DNA of 64,000 nucleotides. Origin: Devosia salina. GTDB lineage: Bacteria; Pseudomonadota; Alphaproteobacteria; Rhizobiales; Devosiaceae. The notes beneath the pieces were generated by a model. The model did not search any database and was not told the DNA's origin. It saw only the letters and a list, made by a program, of their open reading frames with translations. Positions 45,193 to 53,636 of this stretch are shown piece after piece (the first letter of the stretch is position 1; each line of letters opens with the position of its first letter). A program made the position numbers and the translations under genes. The stretch is taken from assembly GCF_019504385.1 (NCBI RefSeq), contig NZ_CP080590.1:3513501-3577500 (forward strand), written 5' to 3'.

Positions 45193-46890
45193 TCAGGCCT
45201 TGGCGCTGTGCGGCGGCACCATCAGCTCGGCGTCGAACACCACCACCATGTTGCGTCCCTGCGCCTTGGCCATGTAGAGCGCCGTATCGGCCATGTCGGT
45301 CGCGACATCCAGGCTGTCCCGTGCATCGGCAAGGCAGGCGCCGACGCTCACCGAGGCCGTTATCGATCCGGCCTGGCCCAGCGCGATCGGCTGCTGGTCC
45401 ATGGCGGACATCACCCGCGTGGCGGCAGCGCGCAGCTGCTCCGGCGTCGCTCCGGGCAGCAGCACGATGAACTCGTCCCCGCCCCAGCGCGCACAACTGT
45501 CCCGGTTGCCGATCGCGGCGCTGATGCGCCTGGCCACTTCGAGCACCACCAGGTCCCCGGCGGCGTGTCCGTATCGGTCATTGATGGATTTGAAACGGTC
45601 GATATCGACCACCAGAAGGCCATATCCATCGCTCTGGGTCGCTTCCGCGTGCGCCGCCATGAAGCCGCGCCGGTTGAGAATGCCGGTTTGCCCGTCCCGG
45701 AAGGCGAGTTCTTCGAGTTCCCTGGTGCGCTCGCGCACGCGCGCTTCGAGCAGGCGCGTATTGTCGTCGACGGCCGCCGCCATTTCCGTGAACGAGGCCG
45801 CCAGGCGGCCGATTTCGTCCTGCTGTCCGGTCCCCATGCCCATGGCCGGTCCATAATCCCCCTGCCGCGCAGAGCGGACCACCCCTTCGAGTGCCGAGAC
45901 CCGGTCGAGCACGGTGCGCTTGAACACCAGCATCAGCAGCACGGCGACCAGCACCATCACCGCCAGCAGCAGCAGGCCGATGGGCACGAACAGCCCCCGC
46001 TCGATGATGGCATCGAGGTCCATCAGCGTCACGTTGAACCACCCCAGCTTGTCGAGATAGCCCACGCCCACCAGTGTCTGCTTGCCGCCGATATTGACGA
46101 AAGCCGACTTTGCCAGCGCCCCGCCTGCAGCCACCTCATCCATCAGGCGCTGCAGTACCGCCTTGTCCTCGGGCGCATCCACCAGGGAATAGACGCTGCG
46201 CTTGTCGCTCATCTCCGCCGACAGGCTCGCCAGGTCCACCAGGTTCTCGTCGCGATGCGCCTGCACCTGACCCTGCCGGTCGACGAACATGGAGGTAATT
46301 CCCGCCTGCGGGATATTCACCACTTCCTGGATGAAGGCCGAGAGGTCGATACCGGTGCCCAATATGCCCAGCACATTGCGCCCCTCGCGAATGACGCAGT
46401 TCATCCAGACCTTGGTGACGCGCAGATTGGCGTCATTGTCGACATTGAGGTGGCATCCCTCGCCCAGCGCCCGCGTCGCAAAATACCATTTGTCGCGCGG
46501 GTTCTGCGGCGACACGGCATAGCGTAATTGGTCGCCGGCATAGGCATTGCCCGCGTCATTGTAATAGTAATTGCCGGACCGGTCGATGACGAAGAAATAG
46601 GAGTGGTCGACAAAGCTCTGCCGATAGTGCTCGAGCTCGGCAATGCCGCGACGCCTGAGGGTCTCGTCCTCCTCGTCGAGCGCCCAGTCGCGGATCGCCT
46701 GGCTGCCCGCCAGCGTCTCGGCCAGCGACACCTCGCGCAACAGCGCCTGCAATCCGCGGTGGCGATCGTAGAGCACCTGTTTTTCCGCAAACAGCGTGCC
46801 CAGCTGGATCACCGTGGAACTGACCACCCAGTTGAAGGCAAAATAGGCTGGTACGGCCACCACGGCGAAGCCGAGCAGCACAAACAGCAA
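45193..46890 (-). CDS. Membrane diguanylate cyclase with periplasmic Cache domain
   Basis: The protein has about 565 residues. One hydrophobic segment is at 1-28; a dCache-like sensor follows (about 40-300, with FFVIDRSGNYYYND and GVGYLDKLGWFNVTLMDLD). A second membrane helix (LLLLAVMVLVAVLLMLVF, about 305-325), a HAMP segment and a GGDEF domain complete it. The active-site loop reads RWGGDEFIVLLPG. The usual inhibitory RxxD motif before GGDEF is absent (IGNRDSCA), so product inhibition may be lacking. The apparent start at 46890 is TTG with a weak AGG; no in-frame ATG or GTG lies upstream before a stop. Its signal ligand is unknown. Confidence 0.9.
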   Translation of the reverse strand: MLFVLLGFAVVAVPAYFAFNWVVSSTVIQLGTLFAEKQVLYDRHRGLQALLREVSLAETLAGSQAIRDWALDEEDETLRRRGIAELEHYRQSFVDHSYFFVIDRSGNYYYNDAGNAYAGDQLRYAVSPQNPRDKWYFATRALGEGCHLNVDNDANLRVTKVWMNCVIREGRNVLGILGTGIDLSAFIQEVVNIPQAGITSMFVDRQGQVQAHRDENLVDLASLSAEMSDKRSVYSLVDAPEDKAVLQRLMDEVAAGGALAKSAFVNIGGKQTLVGVGYLDKLGWFNVTLMDLDAIIERGLFVPIGLLLLAVMVLVAVLLMLVFKRTVLDRVSALEGVVRSARQGDYGPAMGMGTGQQDEIGRLAASFTEMAAAVDDNTRLLEARVRERTRELEELAFRDGQTGILNRRGFMAAHAEATQSDGYGLLVVDIDRFKSINDRYGHAAGDLVVLEVARRISAAIGNRDSCARWGGDEFIVLLPGATPEQLRAAATRVMSAMDQQPIALGQAGSITASVSVGACLADARDSLDVATDMADTALYMAKAQGRNMVVVFDAELMVPPHSAKA

Positions 46891-47030
46891 TACCCTGAGG
46901 CTGAGGGTATCGGCGATGCGACGTCCAATCTGGCGAATGATTGAAGCTTCCCGGTCGACTTGAGCATTTGCCCAAGTCTGGCCGAGAACGCCTCAATATC
47001 CTGTTAACGCTCTTTGCATGCTTTCGGAAT

Positions 47031-47624
47031 TCAGACGAACTGGGCCAGGGCGGCCAGCTCTTCCTGCCGCACTTCGTGCCCGCCGTCATGCCAGGCAAGC
47101 TGCGTCTCGGCGCCATTGGCCGAAAAATAGTCTGCCAGCGTCTGCGTGGCGCCGGCCGGGGCGATCGGATCGCGCCGCCCTGCCGTGATCAGCACCTTGC
47201 GGCCGGAAAAGTCTGCCGCGGGCGGGGCAAAGGGGATCAGCGGGTGCATCAGCATGGTGACGTCGAACAGTTCCGGCGCCGCGAACTGCACCGAGGCCAG
47301 GATATTGGCTCCGTTCGAATAGCCCAGGCCCAGCACCCGAGACGGCCGCTCCGGCCCGATCTGCGCGCGGATGAAATCGGTCATTGCCTCTGTGCGCCTG
47401 CCGAGATCGGCCATGTCATAGACGCCTTCTCCGGTGCGCCGGAAATAGCGCAGCGCCCCGTTCTCGCTGACATCGCCCCGTGGCGCCACCCGCCTGGCGC
47501 CTGGCAGCAACTGGCCAGCCAGCTCGAAGAACTGGTTCTCGTCCCCGCCGGTCCCGTGAAACAGGAAGATCAGCGGGGCGGACGCATCGGTCTTCTCGTC
47601 GGCGCGAAAATCATATTGGGACAT
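47031..47624 (-). CDS. Phospholipase/carboxylesterase-type alpha/beta hydrolase
   Basis: The 197-residue COG0400-type esterase has an oxyanion region LIFLFHGTGGDENQFF (about 18-33), nucleophile GLGYSNGANILAS (about 120-132), aspartate in GRRDPIAP and histidine in WHDGGHEV. Such enzymes cleave carboxylic esters or lysophospholipids; substrate not determined. AAGGAG precedes the ATG at 47624. It is divergent from sdaA. Confidence 0.88.
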   Translation of the reverse strand: MSQYDFRADEKTDASAPLIFLFHGTGGDENQFFELAGQLLPGARRVAPRGDVSENGALRYFRRTGEGVYDMADLGRRTEAMTDFIRAQIGPERPSRVLGLGYSNGANILASVQFAAPELFDVTMLMHPLIPFAPPAADFSGRKVLITAGRRDPIAPAGATQTLADYFSANGAETQLAWHDGGHEVRQEELAALAQFV

Positions 47625-47762
47625 GGTGCAACTCCTTTGCCCCGATATTGGCCGATTACGCCCCCGGGGCAATGCGGCGGCCGCATCACGCACTGTTGCG
47701 CATTCTCAAACAATCAATGGCGAGCCCGATTGCACCGTCCCCGCTTCGCGCTACTATGAGCC

Positions 47763-49157
47763 ATGTTCCTATCCGTATTCGACGTCTTCAAGATCGGCAT
47801 CGGCCCCTCCAGCTCCCACACCATGGGACCGATGACGGCCGCCCGGCGCTTTCTCGATGATCTGGGCGCCGGCACCTGGCCGCGCGCCGCCCGCGCCCGC
47901 CCCGCTGCCATCACCGCGAGCCTGCATGGCTCGCTCGCCTTTACCGGCATCGGCCATGGCAGCGACCGCGCCGTCATTCTGGGCCTGGCCGGCGAGGACC
48001 CGAAAACCGTCGATCCCGACGCCATGGACGCCATCATTGCCCATGTGCGCGACACCGGCCGTGTTACCCCGCCGGGCCATCCCGGCTATCGCTTCCGCCC
48101 CGCCGTCGATCTCGTGCTCGACAAGACCATGCCCCTGCCCGGCCATCCCAATGGCATGCAGTTCTGCGCCTATGACGAAGACGGGCAGATGCTGCTGCGC
48201 CGCATCTATTTCTCCATCGGCGGCGGCTTCGTGGTCACGGGTGAGGAGCTCGAGGCCCTGCGCATAGCCTCGCCCGCCGACGCCGATGTGCCCTGGCCCT
48301 TTGCCGATGCAAAAGAGATGCTCGATATGGCAAGGCGCTCGGGTCTTTCCATTGCCGCCATGAAACGCGCCAATGAGGAAGCCCGCTTGCCCAGCGCGAC
48401 GCTCAACCGCCAGCTCGACACTGTCTGGCAGGTCATGTCCGGCTGCATCGACCGGGGCCTCTCCCAGCGCGGCGAACTGCCAGGCGGCCTTAAGGTCAAG
48501 CGCCGCGCCGCCGCCATCCATGCGCAACTGGCCGACAAGTGGCAGCGCAACGAGATCGATCCGCTGATGGCCAATGACTGGCTCTCGGTCTTCGCCATGG
48601 CGGTCAACGAGGAGAACGCCGCCGGCGGCCGCGTCGTCACCGCCCCCACCAATGGCGCCGCCGGCGTCATCCCGGCGGTCCTGCGCTATGCCGTGCAGTT
48701 CAATGCCGGAACGGGCGATGCCGCCATCCGCGATTTCCTGCTCACCGCCGCTGCCATTGGCGGCATCATCAAGCACCGCGCCTCGATTTCCGGCGCCGAA
48801 GTCGGCTGTCAGGGGGAAGTCGGCTCTGCCTCGGCCATGGCGGCGGCCGGGCTCTGCGCCATTCTGGGCGGCTCGCCCGAACAGGTCGAAAACGCCGCCG
48901 AAATCGCCCTCGAACACCATCTGGGCATGACCTGCGACCCGGTGGGCGGGCTCGTGCAGATCCCCTGCATTGAGCGCAATGCCTTCGGCGCCGTCAAGGC
49001 CGTCACCGCCGCCTCCCTGGCCCTCAAGGGCGACGGCACCCACGCCGTCCCGCTCGACGCCTGCGTCGAGACCATGCGCCAGACCGGCCAGGACATGAAC
49101 GAGAAATACAAGGAAACCAGCCTCGGCGGCCTCGCGGTCAACGTCGTCGCCTGCTGA
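47763..49157 (+). CDS. sdaA: L-serine ammonia-lyase (serine dehydratase), Fe-S type
   Basis: The 464-residue single-chain enzyme deaminates L-serine to pyruvate and ammonia with a 4Fe-4S cluster. The N-terminal domain starts FLSVFDVFKIGIGPSSSHTMGP, the serine-binding motif. Cluster cysteines lie in GAEVGCQGEVGSASAMAAAG, MTCDPVGGLVQIPC and near the C-terminus (VVAC, the C-terminal tail that inserts in the active site). MAVNEENAAGGRVVTAPTNGAAGVIP is also diagnostic. It is a single gene followed by a GC-rich palindrome repeat. Confidence 0.96.
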   Translation: MFLSVFDVFKIGIGPSSSHTMGPMTAARRFLDDLGAGTWPRAARARPAAITASLHGSLAFTGIGHGSDRAVILGLAGEDPKTVDPDAMDAIIAHVRDTGRVTPPGHPGYRFRPAVDLVLDKTMPLPGHPNGMQFCAYDEDGQMLLRRIYFSIGGGFVVTGEELEALRIASPADADVPWPFADAKEMLDMARRSGLSIAAMKRANEEARLPSATLNRQLDTVWQVMSGCIDRGLSQRGELPGGLKVKRRAAAIHAQLADKWQRNEIDPLMANDWLSVFAMAVNEENAAGGRVVTAPTNGAAGVIPAVLRYAVQFNAGTGDAAIRDFLLTAAAIGGIIKHRASISGAEVGCQGEVGSASAMAAAGLCAILGGSPEQVENAAEIALEHHLGMTCDPVGGLVQIPCIERNAFGAVKAVTAASLALKGDGTHAVPLDACVETMRQTGQDMNEKYKETSLGGLAVNVVAC

Positions 49158-49180
49158 ACGCCGGCAGTCCGGTTCCTGCC

Positions 49181-49245
49181 CTCCCTCCCCCTTGTGAGGG
49201 CAGCGGCGCTGGCCCAAAGGGCCATAGCAAGGCTGGGGTGGGGGT
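49181..49245 (+). repeat. GC-rich palindrome repeat after sdaA
   Basis: CTCCCTCCCCCTTGTGAGGG begins it; the second module GCTGGCCC, AAA, GGGCCATAGC and the terminal GGGGTGGGGGTA follow. The first hairpin is degraded on its right arm. Confidence 0.7.
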
Positions 49246-49282
49246 ACTTTTTTGCTCCAACGCGACAGTATTAGGCAAGCGC

Positions 49283-50251
49283 CTAGCCCCGATACCCCAC
49301 ATCGATCACCGCATGGCCCTCGGTCAGCCGCGAAACGCAGGCGCACATTCTGTGTCCCTCCGCCTTCTCCTCGGCGCTGAAGAACACGTCCCGGTGGTCG
49401 ATCTGGCCGTCCTTGGCCTCCACCCGCACGGCGCACAGCCCGCATTCACCGCGCCGGCAATCGGAAATCATCTCCACCCCGGCCCCGATCAACGCATCGA
49501 GCAGCGACTGGTCCGAGCGCACCGGCACCGTCACGCCGCGATTGAGCACGTCCACGGTAAACGGCTTTTCCGCAAAGAGGCCGCTATCGCCGAACACTTC
49601 ATAGCGCAAGCGGCTCACTGGCCGCCCCGCCGCCGCCCAGGCCGCCTTGGCTGCCTCCAGCATGCCGATCGGCCCGCAGAGATAGCATTCCGCATCGGCC
49701 GGCAGCGCCGCAAATTCTGCGGCGAGGTCGATATGTTCGCCCGCCGAGTTGTCGCGCAACACCAGTTGGTCGCCCAGCAGCGCCTGCAATTCCTCGGCAA
49801 AGGCCATCAAACCGCGCGACCGCGCCCCATAGACCACCCGCACCGAGGCGCCGCGCGCCACCAGCGCCCGCGCCATGCCATAGATCGGGGTAATGCCGAT
49901 CCCGCCGGCCAGCAGCAAATAGTGGCTGGCCCGCCAGCTCAGTTCGAACCGGTTCTCCGGCAGGGTCAGGCGCACCTCCTGCCCCTCTCCAAGGCTCCAC
50001 ATATAGCGCGAGCCACCCCGGCTTTGCGGATGCAGCTTCACCGCCACCGCGATCTGCCCTGGCGGCGCCGGGATCACCGTATAGGTGCGGTTGGCCGCCT
50101 CGCCGTCGATCTCGACCCGGAAATTGCTGTGCGAACCCGGATCGAAGCGCGGCACCGGCCCGTCCACGGCAAAACTGATCTGCCGCACATCCTCGGCCAC
50201 CTGCCGGATCTCCGCGACCTTCGCGTCCCGCCACTCAACACGATTGCGCAT
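49283..50251 (-). CDS. vanB: Class IA ferredoxin-type oxygenase reductase (VanB-like)
   Basis: The 322-residue protein passes electrons from NAD(P)H via FMN to a C-terminal 2Fe-2S domain. The flavin motif is ANRTYTVIPAPPG (RxYT/S), the nucleotide motif LLLAGGIGITPIYGMARALV, and the cluster motif SDCRRGECGLCAV with a fourth cysteine in RMCACVSR. This is the phthalate dioxygenase reductase/VanB layout. GGAGGAG precedes the ATG at 50251. It is the last gene on the strand after the VanA-like oxygenase and a GntR regulator, and should be its reductase. Confidence 0.88.
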   Translation of the reverse strand: MRNRVEWRDAKVAEIRQVAEDVRQISFAVDGPVPRFDPGSHSNFRVEIDGEAANRTYTVIPAPPGQIAVAVKLHPQSRGGSRYMWSLGEGQEVRLTLPENRFELSWRASHYLLLAGGIGITPIYGMARALVARGASVRVVYGARSRGLMAFAEELQALLGDQLVLRDNSAGEHIDLAAEFAALPADAECYLCGPIGMLEAAKAAWAAAGRPVSRLRYEVFGDSGLFAEKPFTVDVLNRGVTVPVRSDQSLLDALIGAGVEMISDCRRGECGLCAVRVEAKDGQIDHRDVFFSAEEKAEGHRMCACVSRLTEGHAVIDVGYRG

Positions 50252-50306
50252 ATTCTTCTCCTCCCAATCGCCCGACCAAGATCGCCGAGCGAAAGCTTTC
50301 AAGCCT

Positions 50307-50443
50307 GTCACCCCACCCTCATTCCCTCCCCATCAAGGGGAGGGAGGCGCAGGGGCACTGCGCGTGTGTTCATCGTCTCCCTCCCCCTTGTGGGGAGGGT
50401 AGCGAAGCTTGGCCGTCAGGCCTTAGCAGAGCTGGGTGGGGGG
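50307..50443. repeat. Composite GC-rich palindrome repeat, 137 bp
   Basis: This is a near-identical partner of 39504-39638, with the same two units and order. It lies in the gap between the GntR and vanB-like genes, so one operon is interrupted by repeat DNA. Confidence 0.8.
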
Positions 50444-50494
50444 CTTTGAATGCCGCCATCACTAAGGCATCTGCAGACCAACATCAGCCGGCGA

Positions 50495-51220
50495 CTACCC
50501 CACCACCAGCGACAAAGCCGGCACCCGTCTGATCAGGCTGCGATCCTGGTCGAGCACGAATTCCAGATTCTGCCGCGCCAGCCGTGCATGCTCGCGCGCC
50601 AGCGCCTCGGCACGGGCGCCTTCCCTCAGCGCAATGGCCGACACCATGGCGCGGTGCTGGGTCTGGGCGCCATAGAGCGAGCGCCGGAACTCCACCACGC
50701 CCGCCTGCTTGTCGAGAAACGCGCTGGGCGAGGCAAAGGGCAGGCTCGTCACCCGCTCGATTTCGCGCCTGATCGTCTGGCTCGACAGCCCCCAGAGCTT
50801 TTCATGGAAGCTGGCATTAAGATCGACATAGCGGTCGAAATCCATGTCCTCGACATCGCCGCGCAAAGCCTCGTCGATCCCCTCGAGCAGGCGCTGCAAT
50901 TCGCCCAGCCGCGCCGGGGCAACGCCCCGTTCGGCGGCCAGCCGCAGCGCCAGCCCTTCCAGCGTCCCGCGCAGTTCGATGGCGTCGATCACCTCCTCGC
51001 GCGAAAAGCTGCGCACCGCATAGCCACCCGAGGGAATGGCCTCCACCAGCCCCTCCTGGCCCAATTGCGCCAGCGCGGCGCGCAGCGGCGTGCGCGAAAT
51101 ACCCAGCCGCTCCACCAGCGCCAGTTCCGACAGGCGCGTACCGGCCCGGATTTCGCCGGAAACGATGAGATCGCGCACCCCCATTAGTGCCCGCTGCGAC
51201 TGTGCTGCCCGTTGCGACAT
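50495..51220 (-). CDS. GntR-family regulator, FCD subfamily (VanR-like)
   Basis: The 241-residue regulator has a winged helix at about 10-75 (ELALVERLGISRTPLRAALAQLGQEGLVE) and an FCD domain with metal ligands spread over DRYVDLNASFHEKLW, QTQHRAMVSAI and AREHARLARQ. It lies 5 bp after the oxygenase gene and before the reductase gene on the same strand. Vanillate demethylase genes are commonly controlled by such VanR regulators. The TTGTATACAA palindrome upstream of the oxygenase is the likely operator. Effector is probably the demethylase substrate (inference). Confidence 0.88.
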   Translation of the reverse strand: MSQRAAQSQRALMGVRDLIVSGEIRAGTRLSELALVERLGISRTPLRAALAQLGQEGLVEAIPSGGYAVRSFSREEVIDAIELRGTLEGLALRLAAERGVAPARLGELQRLLEGIDEALRGDVEDMDFDRYVDLNASFHEKLWGLSSQTIRREIERVTSLPFASPSAFLDKQAGVVEFRRSLYGAQTQHRAMVSAIALREGARAEALAREHARLARQNLEFVLDQDRSLIRRVPALSLVVG

Positions 51221-51225
51221 GCTTT

Positions 51226-52272
51226 TCACTCCGCCGCCGCCTGCATGGCGGTTTCCTCCGCGATCATCCGGTCGATCAGCCGCCGCGCCCACATCGATCC
51301 GGCATCGATGTTGAGATTGTAGATCACATGGTCGGGATTGGCGTCGATCGCCTTCTGCTGGGCCTCGAGAATGCGCTCGTCCTCGCGGAAGATCGACGAC
51401 ACGCCTTCGCGCAGTTCATGCGTGCGGGCCTGCTCGTCCAGCTTGTAGTTGCGGGCAAAGGCCCAGAAATAGTGGCAGCTCTTGTCCGTTTCCGGGGTCA
51501 TGGTGTTGAGCACGAAACCATTGACGCCCTGGCTGCGATCGCCTTCCGGCGCACCGGTCCCGGTGGGCGCGACCCCCACATCGATGGCAATGGTCGAGGG
51601 CGCCTGGAAATTGATGATCTGCCAGCGGTCGACATTGCCCGGCTTGCCCAATTGTCCGCGCCAGAACGGCGGCGCGTCGATATCCTTCATCCAGCGGGTA
51701 ATGGTGGCGGTGGTGTCGGTATGGGTGGCTTCGAACGGCGCCTCGGCCACCGCGCGATTGCCGATGGACGAGCCATGCACATAGGTCTCGTGCGTCAGGT
51801 CCATCAGATTGTCGACCACGAGGCGATAGTCGCACTTGGCATGGATATATTTGCCGTCCGCCGCCCATTCGGGGTCCTGGTTCCAGTGCAGGTCCGGCAC
51901 CAGCGCCGGATCGGCCAGCGCCGGGTCGCCCATCCACAGCCAGACAAAGCGGTGCCGCTCGACCAGCGGATAGGATTTGACGCAGGCCGACGGATTAATG
52001 GTGTCTTGCGACGGCATGTATACACAACGGCCGGTGTCGTCGAATTCCAGGCCATGATAGCCGCAGATGACATTGTCGCCATAGAGCTCGCCCATTGAGA
52101 GCGGCAGCAACCGGTGCCAGCAGGCATCGGCCAGCGCGACCGCCGTTCCATCCTGCTTTCTGTACAGAACCACGGGCTTGTTGCAGATCGTCCGCGCCAG
52201 CAATTCGCGCTTGACCTCGACGTCCCAGGCCACGGCATACCAGGTGTTCAGCGGAAATGTGGGCTCGCCCAT
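51226..52272 (-). CDS. vanA: Rieske non-heme iron O-demethylase oxygenase (VanA-like)
   Basis: The 348-residue oxygenase has the Rieske 2Fe-2S ligands C51, H53, C70 and H73 (CWHRLLPL, then CGYHGLEF). The mononuclear iron site is DNLMDLTHETYVH, with D158, H161 and H166. VanA-type enzymes remove a methyl group from methoxy-aromatics as formaldehyde. The exact substrate may be vanillate or another methylated compound. GGAGGAGG precedes the ATG at 52272. It heads the strand oxygenase-GntR-reductase, is divergent from a MetE-like methyltransferase, and has a TTGTATACAA palindrome in the shared control region. Confidence 0.88.
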   Translation of the reverse strand: MGEPTFPLNTWYAVAWDVEVKRELLARTICNKPVVLYRKQDGTAVALADACWHRLLPLSMGELYGDNVICGYHGLEFDDTGRCVYMPSQDTINPSACVKSYPLVERHRFVWLWMGDPALADPALVPDLHWNQDPEWAADGKYIHAKCDYRLVVDNLMDLTHETYVHGSSIGNRAVAEAPFEATHTDTTATITRWMKDIDAPPFWRGQLGKPGNVDRWQIINFQAPSTIAIDVGVAPTGTGAPEGDRSQGVNGFVLNTMTPETDKSCHYFWAFARNYKLDEQARTHELREGVSSIFREDERILEAQQKAIDANPDHVIYNLNIDAGSMWARRLIDRMIAEETAMQAAAE

Positions 52273-52313
52273 TGTCTGGTTCCTCCTCCAGGGCTCGAGA
52301 CAATGAATACCGA

Positions 52314-52323
52314 TTGTATACAA
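52314..52323. promoter_or_regulatory. Probable GntR (VanR) operator TTGTATACAA
   Basis: A perfect 10-bp palindrome of the FCD-regulator type lies 42 bp before the vanA-like start and 78 bp before the MetE-like start. It can control both divergent genes. Confidence 0.7.
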
Positions 52324-52400
52324 AAATCAAGAAGGCGATTGCCAAACTTTGGTCGAACCGCCAACACTCCGCCCCAACCAGGAATCGAGGAGGACCATTC

Positions 52401-53522
52401 ATGGCCGTTGCCAAGCCGCCCTATCACGCCGATGTCGTTGGATCGTTTCTGCGCCCCGACAGCATCAAACAGGCCCGCAAGGCCCGCTTCGAGGACAAGA
52501 CCCTGAGCGCCGAGGAGCTCAAGGCCGTCGAGGACGAAGCCATCCGCGACGTCATCAAGATGCAGGAAGATGCGGGCCTCAAGGCGGTGACCGATGGCGA
52601 ATTCCGGCGCGCCTGGTGGCATTTCGATTTCATGGGCATGCTCAACGGCCTCGACATCATCCAGCGCGAGGGCGGCGGCATCCAGTTCCATGGCGTCCAC
52701 ACCAAGCAGGACGTGCCGGTGATCACCGACAGGCTCAGCTTTCCTGCCGATCACCCCATGCTCGAGCATTTCAAGTTCGTGGCCGCCAATACCAGGGTGA
52801 CGCCCAAGATCTCCATCCCCGGCCCCAGCGCCGTGCATTTCCGCATCGCCGACGACGACATTGCGGTCAATGAATACAAGCACGACGCCGAGGCTTACTT
52901 CGAAGCCATCACCTTGACCTACAAGGATGCGGTGAAGGCCTTTTATGACGCCGGCTGCCGCTATCTGCAGATGGACGACATCTTCTTTGCCTATCTCTGC
53001 GACCCGAAAATCCGCGCCGAGCGCAAGGCCAGGGGCGAGGATCCCGATTGGCTGATCGGCCGCTACGCCAGGATGATGCACGACGCCATTGCCGACCGGC
53101 CCGACGACATGCTGATCGGCATGCATATGTGCCGGGGCAATTTCAAATCCACCTGGGTCGCCGAAGGCGCCTATGACCCGGCGGCCGACGCCATCTTCAA
53201 CCAGACCGATGTCGATATCTATTTCATGGAATACGACACCGACCGCGCCGGTGGCCTCGAGCCGCTCCGCCTCCTGCCCAAGGGCAAGAAGCGCGTCCTG
53301 CCTGGCTTCATCACCACCAAGACGCCTGAGCTCGAAGACCTCGATGACTTGAAGCGCAAGTTCGAGGCGGCCAGCAAATATGCCGATCTCGATCAACTCG
53401 GCATCGCCCCGCAATGCGGCTTCGCCTCGACCGAAGAGGGCAATGATCTCACCATGGACGACCAGCGCCGCAAGCTCGACCTCGTCGTCAAAACCGCCGA
53501 AGCCATCTGGGGCGGGGTCTGA
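52401..53522 (+). CDS. MetE C-terminal-domain-like, cobalamin-independent methyltransferase family protein
   Basis: The 373-residue protein matches only the catalytic C-terminal half of MetE (YxjG-like group). The start YHADVVGSFLRPDSIK and the zinc site are preserved: H242 and C244 in GMHMCRGN, E277 in YFMEYDT, and C339 in APQCGFAS. Family members transfer a methyl group to a thiol such as homocysteine, but the donor for short forms is often unknown. GGAGGAC precedes the ATG. Its placement, divergent from a Rieske demethylase with one operator between, suggests that it handles a methyl or one-carbon product of demethylation, or the demethylase substrate itself. Confidence 0.88.
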   Translation: MAVAKPPYHADVVGSFLRPDSIKQARKARFEDKTLSAEELKAVEDEAIRDVIKMQEDAGLKAVTDGEFRRAWWHFDFMGMLNGLDIIQREGGGIQFHGVHTKQDVPVITDRLSFPADHPMLEHFKFVAANTRVTPKISIPGPSAVHFRIADDDIAVNEYKHDAEAYFEAITLTYKDAVKAFYDAGCRYLQMDDIFFAYLCDPKIRAERKARGEDPDWLIGRYARMMHDAIADRPDDMLIGMHMCRGNFKSTWVAEGAYDPAADAIFNQTDVDIYFMEYDTDRAGGLEPLRLLPKGKKRVLPGFITTKTPELEDLDDLKRKFEAASKYADLDQLGIAPQCGFASTEEGNDLTMDDQRRKLDLVVKTAEAIWGGV

Positions 53523-53570
53523 CCCCCGATCCCGGTCCGCATCTTAAGCGCGCTGGAACCCGCCATAACA

Positions 53571-53596
53571 CCCGGCCGCCCCATCCGGCGGCCGGG
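53571..53596. terminator. GC-rich hairpin terminator between convergent genes
   Basis: A 10-bp perfect stem CCCGGCCGCC / GGCGGCCGGG with loop CCATCC lies 48 bp after the methyltransferase stop, followed by TCTCTT. It may serve both convergent genes. Confidence 0.7.
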
Positions 53597-53636
53597 TCTC
53601 TTGGTCTGACGCTTCCGCTCGCGCCTGCTCAGCGCG

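Noticed and set aside
45083..45496. Long N-terminal extension of the LprI/DUF3298 protein
   Set aside because: It runs opposite the GGDEF gene, and a clear signal peptide begins at the ATG at 45082.
52017..52024. TGTATACA palindrome inside the vanA-like gene
   Set aside because: It is an 8-mer inside coding sequence, far from the promoter; the 10-bp site at 52314 is a better operator candidate.
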